64,000 nt of DNA from Methanoculleus formosensis (GCF_025384765.1 NZ_VHLL01000005.1:62001-126000), one strand, 5' to 3'; numbered from the stretch's first letter, positions 9,847-18,894 are shown. Numbers and translations are program-made. The notes: generated from the letters alone by a model not told the origin.

Positions 9847-11327
9847 GAAAGCATCTCCCGCACCAGCTCAGGCGTGACGAGAATCCCGGTGATCAGCCGG
9901 AACTGCTCCGCCGCCTGGTGGACGAACATCTCCGTGCCGGGTATCGTCTCGCACCCGGCCTCCCTCGCCGCCCGGAGAAGGGGCGTCTCCGGCGGAGTGT
10001 AGACGAGGTCGAAGACGGTCGTCTTCCGCTCGAGGGAGCAAGCGGCAATCAGGCTCCGGGTGTCGGGCTCCATCCCGACCGGGGTCGTATGCACCACAAC
10101 ATCGGCGTCGCTTCCCTTGAACCCTTCGAGGCCGCCCCACCGGCAATCGAATCGTTCTGCAAGCTTCCGCGCCGCCTCCGGCCGCCGGGCAAGCACCGTA
10201 ACCTCCATATCAAGCGTTCTGAGTGCGTAGACCGCAGCGGCCGCCGCGCCCCCGGCGCCGAGCACCACCGCCCGGGCCCCCCGCCGGTGGGCAAGCGGCG
10301 AGCGGACGCCCAGCCAGTCGGTGTTGTGGCCGTACAGCCTTCCGCCGCACCGGACGACGGTGTTCGCCGCCCCGATCGCCGCCGCGTGCTCGTCCACCTC
10401 ATCCAGGTAGCGCATCACGTCGCTCTTGAAAGGGATGGTGACGGATAAGCCCTTCAAGGGAAGGAGGGAGGCAAGGCGGATGATGGTTCCCATATCCGGC
10501 CACTCGAAGCGGGTGTAGTGGTAGTTCATCCCGAAGTGCGTAAAGAGCCGGTTGTAGAGGAGCGGGCTTCTGCTGTGGGCGCAGGGGTTCCCGGCGATGC
10601 CGCATACCATGAGGCCCGGGTCACGGTCAATCTCCTCCCGGAGGGTGGAGAGCCCAAACTGCTCAAGGAGGATATCGCGTTCATGATTTCGCGTCTTCGC
10701 GTCTTCGCGTGAAACAGGAATTTGGGGATGGGGATCAGGCCGCACGCGAAGCCGCGAAGTTCGCGAAGGGAGTGGCAGGCTGCGGGAAAACTCTGCATCT
10801 TCATGTTTCTCGTCCGGGGAGATGCCGGCTTCCCCACCGATCTCCCGGACGATCAGATCCGCGACCTCTCCCGGCGTGCGCCTCCCGGTATCGATGCAGG
10901 CGTCGGCCGCACCGAGGTAAGCCACCTTTCTCCGGAGAAGGAGCGTGCGCACCTCTTCTTTCGGTGGGAGACCGGTCAGTCCCGGCCGGTCGCTCCCGGC
11001 GATCCGCTCGTGGATGACCCCGGGCGGGGCGGTGAGGAGGAAGACCCTCCCATGCCGCCGGAGGTCGGCGACGTTTGCCGGGTCGCATACCGCCCCCCCG
11101 CCGGTTCCGATCACGCCCTCCGCATCCCGTAGCGACGCGACGATCTCCCGCTCGAGGCTGCGGAAGTGCGCCTCTCCGACCCGGCGAAAGATCTCCGGGA
11201 TCGGCATCCCTGCCCGCTGCTCGACGAGCGCATCGGTGTCGTAGAACGCCACCCCGAGGCGGTCAGCGAGGATCCGCCCGACCGAGGTCTTCCCGGTCCC
11301 CCGGAAACCGACGAGGACGACCTTCAC
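9843..11327 (-). CDS. aroK-aroE: shikimate kinase - shikimate dehydrogenase fusion
   Basis: A single 494-residue frame carrying two consecutive pathway enzymes in reverse order of use. Residues 1-165 are a bacterial-type P-loop shikimate kinase (Walker A GFRGTGKT at 7-14, FYDTD at 28-32, GTGGGAV at 74-80, SDRPGL lid at 112-117). Residues about 238-494 are shikimate dehydrogenase ([10 protein letters not shown] at 246-255, IPFKSD with catalytic Lys301, GHNTDWLG with Asp337, NADP-binding [11 protein letters not shown]). The 60-70 residue linker is low-complexity, Arg/Pro/Ser-rich and coincides with a palindromic repeat at 10688-10767. Most archaea use an unrelated GHMP-type shikimate kinase, so the N-terminal domain suggests transfer from bacteria. 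Start GTG 11327 overlaps the aroA stop (GTGA) and follows GAGGGG. Confidence 0.93.
   Translation of the reverse strand: MKVVLVGFRGTGKTSVGRILADRLGVAFYDTDALVEQRAGMPIPEIFRRVGEAHFRSLEREIVASLRDAEGVIGTGGGAVCDPANVADLRRHGRVFLLTAPPGVIHERIAGSDRPGLTGLPPKEEVRTLLLRRKVAYLGAADACIDTGRRTPGEVADLIVREIGGEAGISPDEKHEDAEFSRSLPLPSRTSRLRVRPDPHPQIPVSREDAKTRNHERDILLEQFGLSTLREEIDRDPGLMVCGIAGNPCAHSRSPLLYNRLFTHFGMNYHYTRFEWPDMGTIIRLASLLPLKGLSVTIPFKSDVMRYLDEVDEHAAAIGAANTVVRCGGRLYGHNTDWLGVRSPLAHRRGARAVVLGAGGAAAAAVYALRTLDMEVTVLARRPEAARKLAERFDCRWGGLEGFKGSDADVVVHTTPVGMEPDTRSLIAACSLERKTTVFDLVYTPPETPLLRAAREAGCETIPGTEMFVHQAAEQFRLITGILVTPELVREMLS
10688..10767. repeat. palindromic repeat inside the AroK-AroE linker
   Basis: Two arms in inverted orientation: ttcgcgtcttcgcgtcttcg begins at 10688 and cgcgaagccgcgaagttcgc lies at about 10745-10764, with a spacer of roughly 31 nt. 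Each arm is itself built of short cgcgaag-type units. The repeat stays in frame with the fusion gene and encodes [12 protein letters not shown]. Comparable cgcgaag-rich palindromes are common dispersed repeats in many microbial genomes, so insertion into the linker is likely. Confidence 0.7.
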
Positions 11328-12592
11328 AGCAGCCCCTCCCCGTAGAGCGCCTCCCAGAACCCGGGGAAGGACTTCTCCACGCATTCGGGGTCACGGATCG
11401 CCATCCCGCCGACCGCGAGCCCGAGCACGGCAAACGCCATCGCCGTCCGGTGGTCGTCGTGCGGGTCGACGGCCACCCCGTGGAGGGGACCGGGCGTGAT
11501 CGTGAGGGAGTCCTCCGTCACCTCGACCCCCGCACCCATCCTCCGAAGGGTCTCCGCCGTCACCCCGACGCGGTCGCTCTCCTTGTACTGCAGGTGCGCC
11601 GTTCCCGTGATCCTCGTCGGCGACCCTGCCGTCGCCGCCACCGCCGCGAGCGTCTGGACGGTGTCGGGGGACGAGGACATATCGATCTCGATCCCGCGGA
11701 GGTCTCCCGTCCGCTCCACCGTCACCGCTTCTCTCCCGGCGGTCACCCGGCACCCCATCGCCTCGAGGGCGTCGAGGAACCGGCGGTCGCCCTGGACGGA
11801 ATCCGGGGAGAGGCCCGTGACCGCGACCCTCCCGCCGCAGACGGCCGCGACCGCGAAGAGGTAGGAGGCCGAGGAGTAGTCGCCCTCGACGGGATAGTCC
11901 CTCCCCCGGTAGGCTCTCCCGCTCTCAACCCGGAACCAGTCGTACCCGCGCCGTTCTATGCGGGCACCGAACCCGAGCATCACGTCCGCGGTCACGTCGA
12001 GATACGACCGTGAGGCCGGGGCCGCCGGGAGCGTGAGTTCCACGTCCTCCTCAGCGTAAGGCGCCGCCATCAGGATGGACGAGACGAACTGGCTGCTGAT
12101 GCTCCCGTCGATCTCCGTCCTTCCGCCCCGGAGCCTGCCGGAGATGCAGATAGGAGGATAGCCAGGCTGGCCGACAAACGCGACGTCGCCGCCGAGTGTG
12201 CGGAGCGCCCCGGCAAGGGGGCCGACCGGCCGTTCGAGCATCCTCTGGTTCCCCGTCAGCACCACCGGGTGCCGGGAGAGGAGCGCCGCTGAGGTGAGGA
12301 GCCGCAGCGTCGTCCCGGAGTTCCCGCAGTCGATCGTCACCTCCCCCGGTGCGGGGAAGGTGCCGCTGCAGCCGGCGACGGCGATCTCCCCCGGCAGCCA
12401 CTCGAGCGGCACCCCGAGGCTCTCGAGCCCCCGGGCGGTCAGTTCCGTATCGGCCGCCCGGAGCGGCCTCGTGATCCGTGTTCTCCCTGAGGCGAGCGCT
12501 CCCGCGATCAGCGCCCGGTGGGTGTAACTTTTCGACGGCGGCGCTTCGAACCTCGCGTCGACCGGGCCGATCCGGGAGACCCTGACGATCAT
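11324..12592 (-). CDS. aroA: 3-phosphoshikimate 1-carboxyvinyltransferase (EPSP synthase)
   Basis: Transfers enolpyruvyl from PEP to shikimate 3-phosphate. The 422-residue protein has APPSKSYTHRALIAGALASG near residue 20, GNSGTTLRLL near 89, a LTGNQRMLERPVGPL region, DGSISSQFVSSILMAAPYA, EGDYSSASYLFA, and KESDRVGVTAETLRRMG near the C-terminal hinge, all EPSP synthase signatures. ATG 12592 overlaps the pheA stop by 4 nt. An open frame continues upstream of this ATG, but that part is the shadow of pheA. Confidence 0.97.
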   Translation of the reverse strand: MIVRVSRIGPVDARFEAPPSKSYTHRALIAGALASGRTRITRPLRAADTELTARGLESLGVPLEWLPGEIAVAGCSGTFPAPGEVTIDCGNSGTTLRLLTSAALLSRHPVVLTGNQRMLERPVGPLAGALRTLGGDVAFVGQPGYPPICISGRLRGGRTEIDGSISSQFVSSILMAAPYAEEDVELTLPAAPASRSYLDVTADVMLGFGARIERRGYDWFRVESGRAYRGRDYPVEGDYSSASYLFAVAAVCGGRVAVTGLSPDSVQGDRRFLDALEAMGCRVTAGREAVTVERTGDLRGIEIDMSSSPDTVQTLAAVAATAGSPTRITGTAHLQYKESDRVGVTAETLRRMGAGVEVTEDSLTITPGPLHGVAVDPHDDHRTAMAFAVLGLAVGGMAIRDPECVEKSFPGFWEALYGEGLL

Positions 12593-13383
12593 AGCCCCGG
12601 CACCTCCATACGGGCGTAACACCCGAGTTCTCTGACGGTGGTCATGCTCTTGAGTTCCTCCTTTGCCTCCCGCCACCCTTCGGCGGTCTCCATATCGATG
12701 AAGAAGAGGTACCTCCCCATGCCCCGGCGGGACGGCCGCGACTCGATCCGGGTCAGGTTGATCCCGCGCCGGGCGAAGACCGCGAGGATATCGGCAAGGA
12801 GGCCGACCCGGTCGAGTTCGGGATCGACGATGAGGCTGCACTTCGTGGTTCCCGCGCTCCCGCGGGGGAGAGCAGATATCTCGATGAACCGGGTGGTGTT
12901 ACCCTCGCTGTTCTGGACGTCCCGCTCGGCAACCGGGAGGCCGTAAACCGCCGCCGCCGTCTCCGAGATGACTGCGCCGGAGCGCTCGTCCTTCTGCATC
13001 GCCATCGCGCTTGCCGCATTGCTGCTCGTGTGCACGACCTCCACCCCGAGACGATCGAGGAGGACGGAGCACTGCTCATGCGTCTGCGGGTGCGCGTAGA
13101 TGACCGAGAGGCGTCCGGGATCTCCCCGGGCCGCGAGGTGGTGCCGGACGGGCATATAGGCTTCAGCGGTGATCGAGACATCGAACTCCAGGAGCCCCTG
13201 GAGCGTCTCCCCAACGCCGCCGGCCTCCGAGTTCTCTATCGGGACGAGCCCCTTTGCTCCGCCGGCCGCCACGCGCTTGATGATGCTGCGGATCGTCGGC
13301 AGGAGTTCGATATCGTCCCCGTAGAGCCTGACCGCGAGTTCGTGGCTGAACGTTCCCGCCGGCCCGAGCGTTACGACGATCAT
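12589..13383 (-). CDS. pheA: prephenate dehydratase
   Basis: Decarboxylates and dehydrates prephenate to phenylpyruvate. The 264-residue protein has the catalytic domain (TLGPAGTFSHELA at 5-17, GLVPIENSEAGGV near 45, NTTRFIEI near 165 with the Thr-Arg-Phe motif) and a C-terminal ACT domain (GLLADILAVFARRGINLTRI then ESRPSR) for phenylalanine feedback. No chorismate mutase domain is fused. It overlaps tyrA upstream and aroA downstream by 4 nt each. Confidence 0.95.
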   Translation of the reverse strand: MIVVTLGPAGTFSHELAVRLYGDDIELLPTIRSIIKRVAAGGAKGLVPIENSEAGGVGETLQGLLEFDVSITAEAYMPVRHHLAARGDPGRLSVIYAHPQTHEQCSVLLDRLGVEVVHTSSNAASAMAMQKDERSGAVISETAAAVYGLPVAERDVQNSEGNTTRFIEISALPRGSAGTTKCSLIVDPELDRVGLLADILAVFARRGINLTRIESRPSRRGMGRYLFFIDMETAEGWREAKEELKSMTTVRELGCYARMEVPGL

Positions 13384-14213
13384 CGGTTCACCACATGGCT
13401 GATGAGGTCGTCCGTCTCTTCCGTCGCCGCCCCGAGGTACGAGGCATAATGTCCGGCATTCTCGGCAAAGAATGCCCCGAACCGTTCGTCGTCCCCGGAC
13501 TCGACGATCTCGCGAAGCATCCGGACAGCCTCCTCGAACCTCCCGAGCACCTCCGGCACGGCCGGGTTCATCTGGAGGATGTCGCCGTAGAGCCCCGCAT
13601 CCTGGGCGAGGAGCCGCCCGACGAGGCCCATCTCGATCCGGTAGATGGGGCTCGTGAACGTGAGGGTCTCTCCGACATCGGCGCCGGTCCGGCGGATGGC
13701 TTCCGCCTTTGCGAGCGTCCCGAAGTGGGTGAGCCCCTGGATCACCGCCATCATCCGGTCGTGGTCTTCCGGCGTCGAGAGGGTGATCGCTGCCCCCTGG
13801 TCGCGGAAGACGGAGAGGAGCCCTTCAAGGGTCTCCTGGCTGCACCGGGCCGGTGTCGCGACGATCGTCTGGCCCTGGAGCGACGCAGCACCCGGCCCGA
13901 ACATCGGGTGGAGCCCGATCACCTCCGCGCGGGATGTGAGCATCGCCCGGACGGGCTCGACCTTGAGGGAGGTGAGGTCACAGATGACCTGCTCCTCCGA
14001 GAGGAGCGGTGCAACCTCGCGGATCACCCCGACGGTGGCGCGGATCGGCACCGAGACCATCACGAGATCCGCCATCTCCGCGACGTCCCGGTTGGAAAGC
14101 GACGTCTCCGTCCCGGAGACGATCGTCTCCCACCCAGCGGTCTCAAAGACCTCCGCAAAGAACCGGCCCATCTGCCCCGTGCCGCCGATGATGCCTGCAA
14201 GCATTAATGTCAC
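13380..14213 (-). CDS. tyrA: prephenate dehydrogenase
   Basis: Oxidative decarboxylation of prephenate to 4-hydroxyphenylpyruvate for tyrosine. The 277-residue protein opens with the nucleotide-binding GIIGGTGQMGRFFAEV, then VMVSVPI, DLTSLKVEPV, and the prephenate-site stretch VIGLHPMFGPGAASLQGQ. It resembles the archaeal TyrA form that lacks a fused mutase. The start is GTG 14213, whose bases overlap the stop of DHQ synthase II (GTGA), with a SD-like GGAGAAG just before it. Confidence 0.93.
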   Translation of the reverse strand: MTLMLAGIIGGTGQMGRFFAEVFETAGWETIVSGTETSLSNRDVAEMADLVMVSVPIRATVGVIREVAPLLSEEQVICDLTSLKVEPVRAMLTSRAEVIGLHPMFGPGAASLQGQTIVATPARCSQETLEGLLSVFRDQGAAITLSTPEDHDRMMAVIQGLTHFGTLAKAEAIRRTGADVGETLTFTSPIYRIEMGLVGRLLAQDAGLYGDILQMNPAVPEVLGRFEEAVRMLREIVESGDDERFGAFFAENAGHYASYLGAATEETDDLISHVVNR

Positions 14214-15196
14214 TTCTCCAGGATCGTCTCTTTGACGGCGATGCCGAAGTGCCGCCCGCCCTCCGCGACGCTGCCGAGCACCCTATCCCCGACCGCGAGG
14301 GCGGCGACCGATACGGCCGTCCCGTCCTCCCGGACGAGCCGGATCGTCTCGGCGTTCTGGAGAACCAGGCTCACCGCTCTGTCGCCCGCTCTTGCCTCGA
14401 CGAGGAGGAGCGGGCGGCGCTCGATCTTCACCCTGCCGACGACCGCCTCGTGGGTCGTGCCGGTATGCTCCGCGACGAGCACCTTATCGCCCACCGCGAG
14501 GTCGGCGAGGTACGCGGTCTTCCCGTCCGGGAGGAGGGTGTAGGCGTGTACCGCCCCGGCATTCACCCGGAACGGGCGCGGCGCCACGTAGGGGTTCTCC
14601 AGGGTCTCGGGGTGCACCATCAGGAACGCCGAGGAGGTGTTGCCGACGAGCATCCCTTCACCGTCGGCGAGGATCGAACAGGTGTCGACGCAGACCCGGT
14701 CACCCATCCCGACGGGGACGATCCGGGTCACCTCGAACGGGACGAGGGAAACAGGCGCGCCGGCGCCGGCGATCGTCTTCGCGACCCGCCGGATCTCCAC
14801 CGGATCGTCGGTCGAGAGGAGGACCCCTGCCGCTCCGCGTTCGAGGACGGTCAGGGCGACCTTCGCCTCGTCGGCGCTTCCGACCGCGGCGATGATCCGG
14901 TCGGACTGCGCGACGAGGTTCTCGAGCGGGATGACCGTCCAGTCCCGCGTCCGGACGATGACGTAGCCCTCGCGGGAGAGCCGGAGCGCCTCCTCCTCGG
15001 ACTCCTTGTCGACGATCTCGACCTCGAAGGCGTCCTTTCCGGGGACGAGGTCGCCGTTCTCTGCGACCGTCGTCACCCGGCCGAGTTCCCGCACGCGCTC
15101 TGCGTCGTCCACGACCAGGGCATCGGCACCGCTCTCGATCGCGGTTGTCGCGAGGTCTTTTTGCCACGGCCGGAGGTCGACCCAGAACCGTTTCAT
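14210..15196 (-). CDS. aroB': 3-dehydroquinate synthase II (archaeal)
   Basis: Converts 2-amino-3,7-dideoxy-D-threo-hept-6-ulosonate to 3-dehydroquinate with oxidative deamination, replacing bacterial AroB. The 328-residue protein begins [20 protein letters not shown]; further family segments are VIVRTRDWTVIPLENLVAQ, RVCVDTCSILADGEGMLVGN, PRPFRVNAGAVHAYTLLPDG and a C-terminal GGRHFGIAVKETILEK. It overlaps the ADTH synthase gene and tyrA by 4 nt on either side. Confidence 0.96.
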   Translation of the reverse strand: MKRFWVDLRPWQKDLATTAIESGADALVVDDAERVRELGRVTTVAENGDLVPGKDAFEVEIVDKESEEEALRLSREGYVIVRTRDWTVIPLENLVAQSDRIIAAVGSADEAKVALTVLERGAAGVLLSTDDPVEIRRVAKTIAGAGAPVSLVPFEVTRIVPVGMGDRVCVDTCSILADGEGMLVGNTSSAFLMVHPETLENPYVAPRPFRVNAGAVHAYTLLPDGKTAYLADLAVGDKVLVAEHTGTTHEAVVGRVKIERRPLLLVEARAGDRAVSLVLQNAETIRLVREDGTAVSVAALAVGDRVLGSVAEGGRHFGIAVKETILEK

Positions 15197-15987
15197 CGCT
15201 CAGTCTCCAGGGCCTCGGACGCACTCTTACCCTCGTGCACCACCCGGGAGATCGCGGCGATGAACCCGGCGGGGTCGTCGCGCTGGAAGGCGTTTCGTCC
15301 CATGCAGACGCCTGCTGCGCCCGCATCGATCGCGTCCCGGATGGTCGTGAGCGTCTCCGTATCCCCGCCCTTCTCACCGCCGGCGATCATCACCGGCACC
15401 GAGCAGGCGGCGGTTATCCGCCGGAACGTCTCCGGGTTCCCGGTGTAGTTCGTCTTGATCAGGTCGGCCCCGAGCTCTTCCGCCACACGGACACAGTGCC
15501 CGATCGCCTGCGGCGAGGTGGGATCGATCCCCTTGCCGCGGGGGTAGATCATGATCAGGAGCGGTATCCCCCAGCGGTTGCAGTCCCGCACCACCTCGCC
15601 GGCCGATTCGAGCATTCGCGACTCATTCGGCGCGCCGAGGTTTATGTGGATCGAGACCGCATCGCCACCGAGCGCGACCGCCTCCTCCACGGTGCAGACG
15701 AGCACTTTGTCGTTCGGGTCCGGATTCATCGATGTGCTTGCGGAGAGGTGCACGATGAGGCCGATATCCTTTCCGCTCTTTCTGTGCCCTCCCTTCACCA
15801 TCCCTTTGTGGAGGACGATGGCGTTTGCTCCCCCTTCGCTCACCGCGTTGACGGTCTCGGTCATGGTGCAGAGCCCTTCGATCTGGCCCATCGTGAACCC
15901 GTGGTCCATGGGAATGATCACGGCGCGGCCGGTGTTCCTGTCCATTATCTGCTCAAGGCGGATCTCTTTTCCTATCATATCCATCAC
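15193..15987 (-). CDS. aroA': ADTH synthase (DhnA-type aldolase), downstream paralog
   Basis: Class I aldolase-fold enzyme that condenses a 6-deoxy-5-ketofructose phosphate with L-aspartate semialdehyde, the archaeal entry to the shikimate pathway. In its roughly 264 residues are [14 protein letters not shown] (catalytic Asp), [27 protein letters not shown] (Tyr) and [13 protein letters not shown] (Schiff-base Lys), then [12 protein letters not shown] and CMGRNAFQ for phosphate binding. Adjacency to DHQ synthase II supports this role. The start is uncertain: GTG 15987, ATG 15984 or ATG 15978 ([13 protein letters not shown]); the last matches the paralog best. Confidence 0.9.
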   Translation of the reverse strand: MMDMIGKEIRLEQIMDRNTGRAVIIPMDHGFTMGQIEGLCTMTETVNAVSEGGANAIVLHKGMVKGGHRKSGKDIGLIVHLSASTSMNPDPNDKVLVCTVEEAVALGGDAVSIHINLGAPNESRMLESAGEVVRDCNRWGIPLLIMIYPRGKGIDPTSPQAIGHCVRVAEELGADLIKTNYTGNPETFRRITAACSVPVMIAGGEKGGDTETLTTIRDAIDAGAAGVCMGRNAFQRDDPAGFIAAISRVVHEGKSASEALETER

Positions 15988-16781
15988 GTCCTGAGAATCT
16001 CCATCGCTTCCTCTGCCGATCGCCCTTCATGAATGATCAGTGCAGCGGCACGGATAAGGCGATTGGGCGCCGGGTGCTGGAAGGCGTTCCTCCCGATCGA
16101 TATCCCGGCGGCACCCCCCTCCATCGCGCCCTCGATCAGGTCGAGGATCGCCCGCTCATCGGTCTTCGAACCGCCCGCGACCACGACCGGCACCGGGCAC
16201 CCTCTCGTCACCTCCCGGAACGAGTCGGGGTCGCCGGTGTAGACGGTCTTGACGATATCGGCACCGAACTCCGCCGCCACCCGTGCGGAGAGTTTGACAC
16301 ACTCGAGGTCGTGCTCGTCCGCGACCTTCCTGCCGCGCGGGTACATCATCGCGAGGAGCGGCATCCCCCACTCCATGCACGTGACCGCGACCCGGCCCAG
16401 GTCTTCAAGCATCCGCGCCTCGGACTCGGCGCCGACGTTGATATGCACCGATACGCCGTCGGCGCCCATCTTCAGGGCGTTCGTGACGGTGTTCACGAGC
16501 ACCTTGTCGTTCGGGTCGGGTCCGATGCTGGTGCTCGCCGAGAGGTGCATGATGAGGCCGACATCCTGCCCGTGCCCCCTGTGCCCGTGCAATGCAAGCC
16601 CCACGTGGCCGATCACCGCGTTCGCTCCACCCTCGGCGACCAGGTCGATGGTCTTTCCCATATCGACCAGCCCCGGGATGGGGCCGAGCGTCACCCCGTG
16701 ATCGAGCGGCACGATGATCGTCCTGCCGGTGTTCCGATCCATGATACGTTCCAGGCGAATCTCTTTTCCTCTCATAACCAT
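15984..16781 (-). CDS. DhnA-type class I aldolase / ADTH synthase paralog, operon promoter-proximal
   Basis: A 265-residue paralog of the next gene: both have [15 protein letters not shown] at the N-terminus, a DHG motif ([14 protein letters not shown] here), [17 protein letters not shown]-like text, YPRG, and the Schiff-base segment [14 protein letters not shown]. jannaschii uses two related aldolases in this pathway, MJ0400 as ADTH synthase and MJ1585 for making the deoxyketohexose phosphate from fructose bisphosphate and methylglyoxal. A division of labour between the tandem pair here is a plausible inference; sequence alone does not say which is which. GGGGAGG precedes ATG 16781 by 3 nt and ATG 16775 by 9 nt, so the second may be the true start. 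Confidence 0.85.
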   Translation of the reverse strand: MVMRGKEIRLERIMDRNTGRTIIVPLDHGVTLGPIPGLVDMGKTIDLVAEGGANAVIGHVGLALHGHRGHGQDVGLIMHLSASTSIGPDPNDKVLVNTVTNALKMGADGVSVHINVGAESEARMLEDLGRVAVTCMEWGMPLLAMMYPRGRKVADEHDLECVKLSARVAAEFGADIVKTVYTGDPDSFREVTRGCPVPVVVAGGSKTDERAILDLIEGAMEGGAAGISIGRNAFQHPAPNRLIRAAALIIHEGRSAEEAMEILRT

Positions 16782-17090
16782 AGTCCTCCCCGGATTTTGA
16801 TGATGTAGTCTTTCCGGGAGTGATTAAAACTGGATAAACCAGGCAAAATAGCGATAGAACGCTGCCGCTCCACTGTTACGGATGTCGGCTGTCAAAAACT
16901 CGCAGATCGCTTCTGCGCACGTGATGGCTACTCCGTTAACCGAGATAAAAGCGGTCACCGGCGAAAAAACATCCACCACGCATTGGAAGTACCGTTACCG
17001 TGTTTTTGTATAAATATATACCGGATTTGCACGCGGGAGAAGGATCCGGGGCGGGAGATGGGCCGGCGAAAAAAGATATGGCGGTTTGTC
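16782..17090. other. intergenic gap upstream of the aromatic operon
   Basis: No gene seen. It must hold the operon promoter; a weak TATA candidate (gttttaat read on the minus strand) lies near 16827-16834. A strong plus-strand TATA-like tataaatatatac at 17012-17024 has no convincing gene after it, since it faces the 3' end of the aMBF1 gene. A T-run on the minus strand near 17072-17077 may terminate aMBF1. Confidence 0.4.
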
Positions 17091-17582
17091 TTATTTCCGG
17101 CTCTTCTTGAACGATATGACGTCGCCGACGGTCATGGTCACCCGGCCGGGTCCGCCTGTGGAGGCACCGTCTTCGGCCGAGTCGATCAGCCTGATATTGA
17201 GTGCTCTCTCGAGTTTCTTCCGGACGTCGTCTTCGGGGATGAGGTCGCCCTTCTCGATCTTCTTGACCAGGATCTCACGCTCCTTGATCTCCTGTGCAAG
17301 ATCGAGCGTGGACCACTCTTTCTCCTCCCGGGCTGCCCGGATACGGTCGGCGTAATCTTCGACGAGTTCTCCTTCCATCAGGTCAAAGACGTCCCGGCCC
17401 CTCCTCCGGGGGGCCTGGGGGGCGGCAATTCCTGGCTTTGCCTGCGGAGCACCTCTTCGGCGCGATTGCTGGACTTCTGTACCGTGTTTCGCACATCGAA
17501 CGCAGACACAGAGTTCTGCACCCTCGATCTGGATAGTTTTCGACGGCCCCGTGATAGGAACGCCGCATAGTTCGCACTGCAT
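17091..17582 (-). CDS. archaeal multiprotein bridging factor 1 (aMBF1)
   Basis: A 163-residue ribosome-associated and transcription-related factor of the MBF1 family. The N-terminal zinc ribbon is MQCELCG (Cys3, Cys6) with CVCVRC later, followed by a basic linker (SRRRG, PRRRGRD) and a C-terminal Cro-type HTH (RIRAAREEKEWSTLDLAQEI then KEREILVKKIEKGDLIP). ATG 17582 is chosen because aMBF1 proteins start at this zinc ribbon and because a TATA box at 17615-17625 places transcription about 12 nt upstream; the frame is open for nine more codons. It diverges from the first PAN gene over 57 nt. Confidence 0.92.
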   Translation of the reverse strand: MQCELCGVPITGPSKTIQIEGAELCVCVRCAKHGTEVQQSRRRGAPQAKPGIAAPQAPRRRGRDVFDLMEGELVEDYADRIRAAREEKEWSTLDLAQEIKEREILVKKIEKGDLIPEDDVRKKLERALNIRLIDSAEDGASTGGPGRVTMTVGDVISFKKSRK

Positions 17583-17597
17583 AAGTCTCGCAAACAA

Positions 17598-17625
17598 TTT
17601 TATATTCATTTTAACCTATATAATT
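17598..17625. promoter_or_regulatory. interleaved divergent promoters of aMBF1 and PAN-1
   Basis: Two TATA-like boxes lie within 28 nt: ttttatatt at 17598-17606 for the plus-strand PAN gene, and aattatatagg (minus strand, 17615-17625) for aMBF1. Each box lies between the other box and its start of transcription, so both initiation complexes could hardly form at once. A GAGGAGA ribosome site at 17629-17635 serves PAN-1. Confidence 0.5.
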
Positions 17626-17639
17626 AATCGAGGAGACCC

Positions 17640-18878
17640 ATGGGAGATATCGCTCGGCAGGCACCAGAGAAGGATACCGGTGAAGACATCTACCAGTATC
17701 TCCTGGAACGGATTACGAACCTCGAAAACCGGAACCTGGAGCTACGCGAGCAGTTCCGCCAGATGGAGTCCGAAAAACGATACGTTGAGACCCAGAAGAT
17801 CCGCTACGAGCGGGAACTCAGGAAACTCAAGAGCGAGATCGAGCAGCTCAGAAGCCCTCCTCTCGTGATCGGAACAGTTACCGACGTTATCGACAACAGC
17901 CGCGTGATCGTGCGAAGCAGCGCAGGGCCGCGGTTCCTGGTCCGTACGTCCCAGCTCATCGACCCCGATCTCCTCAAACCGGGTGTGCGCTGTACGCTCA
18001 ACCAGCAGTCCCTCGCCATCGTGGACGTGCTCCCCACGAGCTACGACGCGCAGATCTACGGCATGGAACTGGTGGAGTCCCCCGAGGAGAACTACGAGAA
18101 CATCGGCGGCCTTGAAGCGCAGATCGAGGAGATCCGGGAAGCCGTCGAGCTCCCCCTGACAAAGCCGCAGCTCTTTGAGAAGGTCGGCATCTCCCCGCCG
18201 AAGGGCGTTCTCCTCTACGGCCCGCCCGGCACGGGGAAGACCCTCCTCGCGCGGGCAGTGGCCCACCAGACGAACGCGCACTTCCTCCGCGTGGTCGGCT
18301 CGGAACTGGTGCAGAAGTACATCGGGGAGGGCGCCCGCCTGGTCAGGGAACTCTTCGACCTTGCGAAGCAGAAAGCGCCGTCGATCATCTTCATCGACGA
18401 GATCGACGCGATCGGCGCGCACCGGAACGACTCGACCACCTCCGGCGACCGCGAGGTCCAGCGGACGCTGATGCAGCTCCTGGCCGAGATGGACGGCTTC
18501 GACAACCGGGGCGACGTCAAGATCGTCGCGGCGACGAACCGGATCGATATCCTCGACCGCGCCCTCCTCCGCCCGGGCCGGTTCGACCGGATGATCGAGA
18601 TCCCGCTCCCCGATCACCAGGGGAGGCTCGCGATCTTGAAGATCCACACCCAGCACATGAGCATCGGCGAGGACGTCAACCTCGCGGAGGTTTCAAGGCT
18701 CACCGAGGGCAAGAACGGCGCCGACCTCCGGGCGATATGCATGGAGGCAGGGATGTTCGCCATCAGGATGGAGCGCGATACGGTCAACAGCGAAGACTTC
18801 CTGAAGGCGATCGACAAACTCTCGGTGGACTTCGACCGCCACCACTTCCATACCACCTTCGGCGAGATGTTCGCCTGA
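17640..18878 (+). CDS. pan: proteasome-activating nucleotidase PAN-1
   Basis: Hexameric AAA+ unfoldase that feeds substrates to the 20S proteasome. Of 412 residues, about 20-75 form a coiled coil ([20 protein letters not shown]), about 76-135 the OB-like subunit domain ([20 protein letters not shown]), and 150-412 the AAA+ module with Walker A GPPGTGKT, Walker [12 protein letters not shown], sensor AATNR and arginine fingers RPGRFDR. The C-terminus is GEMFA: the proteasome-docking HbYX motif would need Tyr as the penultimate residue, and here it is Phe. The second PAN at 20978-22150 ends in MYL, a proper HbYX. Confidence 0.95.
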   Translation: MGDIARQAPEKDTGEDIYQYLLERITNLENRNLELREQFRQMESEKRYVETQKIRYERELRKLKSEIEQLRSPPLVIGTVTDVIDNSRVIVRSSAGPRFLVRTSQLIDPDLLKPGVRCTLNQQSLAIVDVLPTSYDAQIYGMELVESPEENYENIGGLEAQIEEIREAVELPLTKPQLFEKVGISPPKGVLLYGPPGTGKTLLARAVAHQTNAHFLRVVGSELVQKYIGEGARLVRELFDLAKQKAPSIIFIDEIDAIGAHRNDSTTSGDREVQRTLMQLLAEMDGFDNRGDVKIVAATNRIDILDRALLRPGRFDRMIEIPLPDHQGRLAILKIHTQHMSIGEDVNLAEVSRLTEGKNGADLRAICMEAGMFAIRMERDTVNSEDFLKAIDKLSVDFDRHHFHTTFGEMFA

Positions 18879-18879
18879 A

Positions 18880-18894
18880 GGACACCTCTTTTTT
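18880..18894 (+). terminator. T-run terminator after PAN-1
   Basis: The tract cctcttttttg directly follows the stop codon of PAN-1, with no strong hairpin. Confidence 0.45.

Noticed and set aside
16983-17570. Plus-strand frame after the strong TATA-like box at 17012
   Set aside because: It is antisense to the well-supported aMBF1 gene and has no motif of its own; an antisense RNA cannot be excluded but has no further support.
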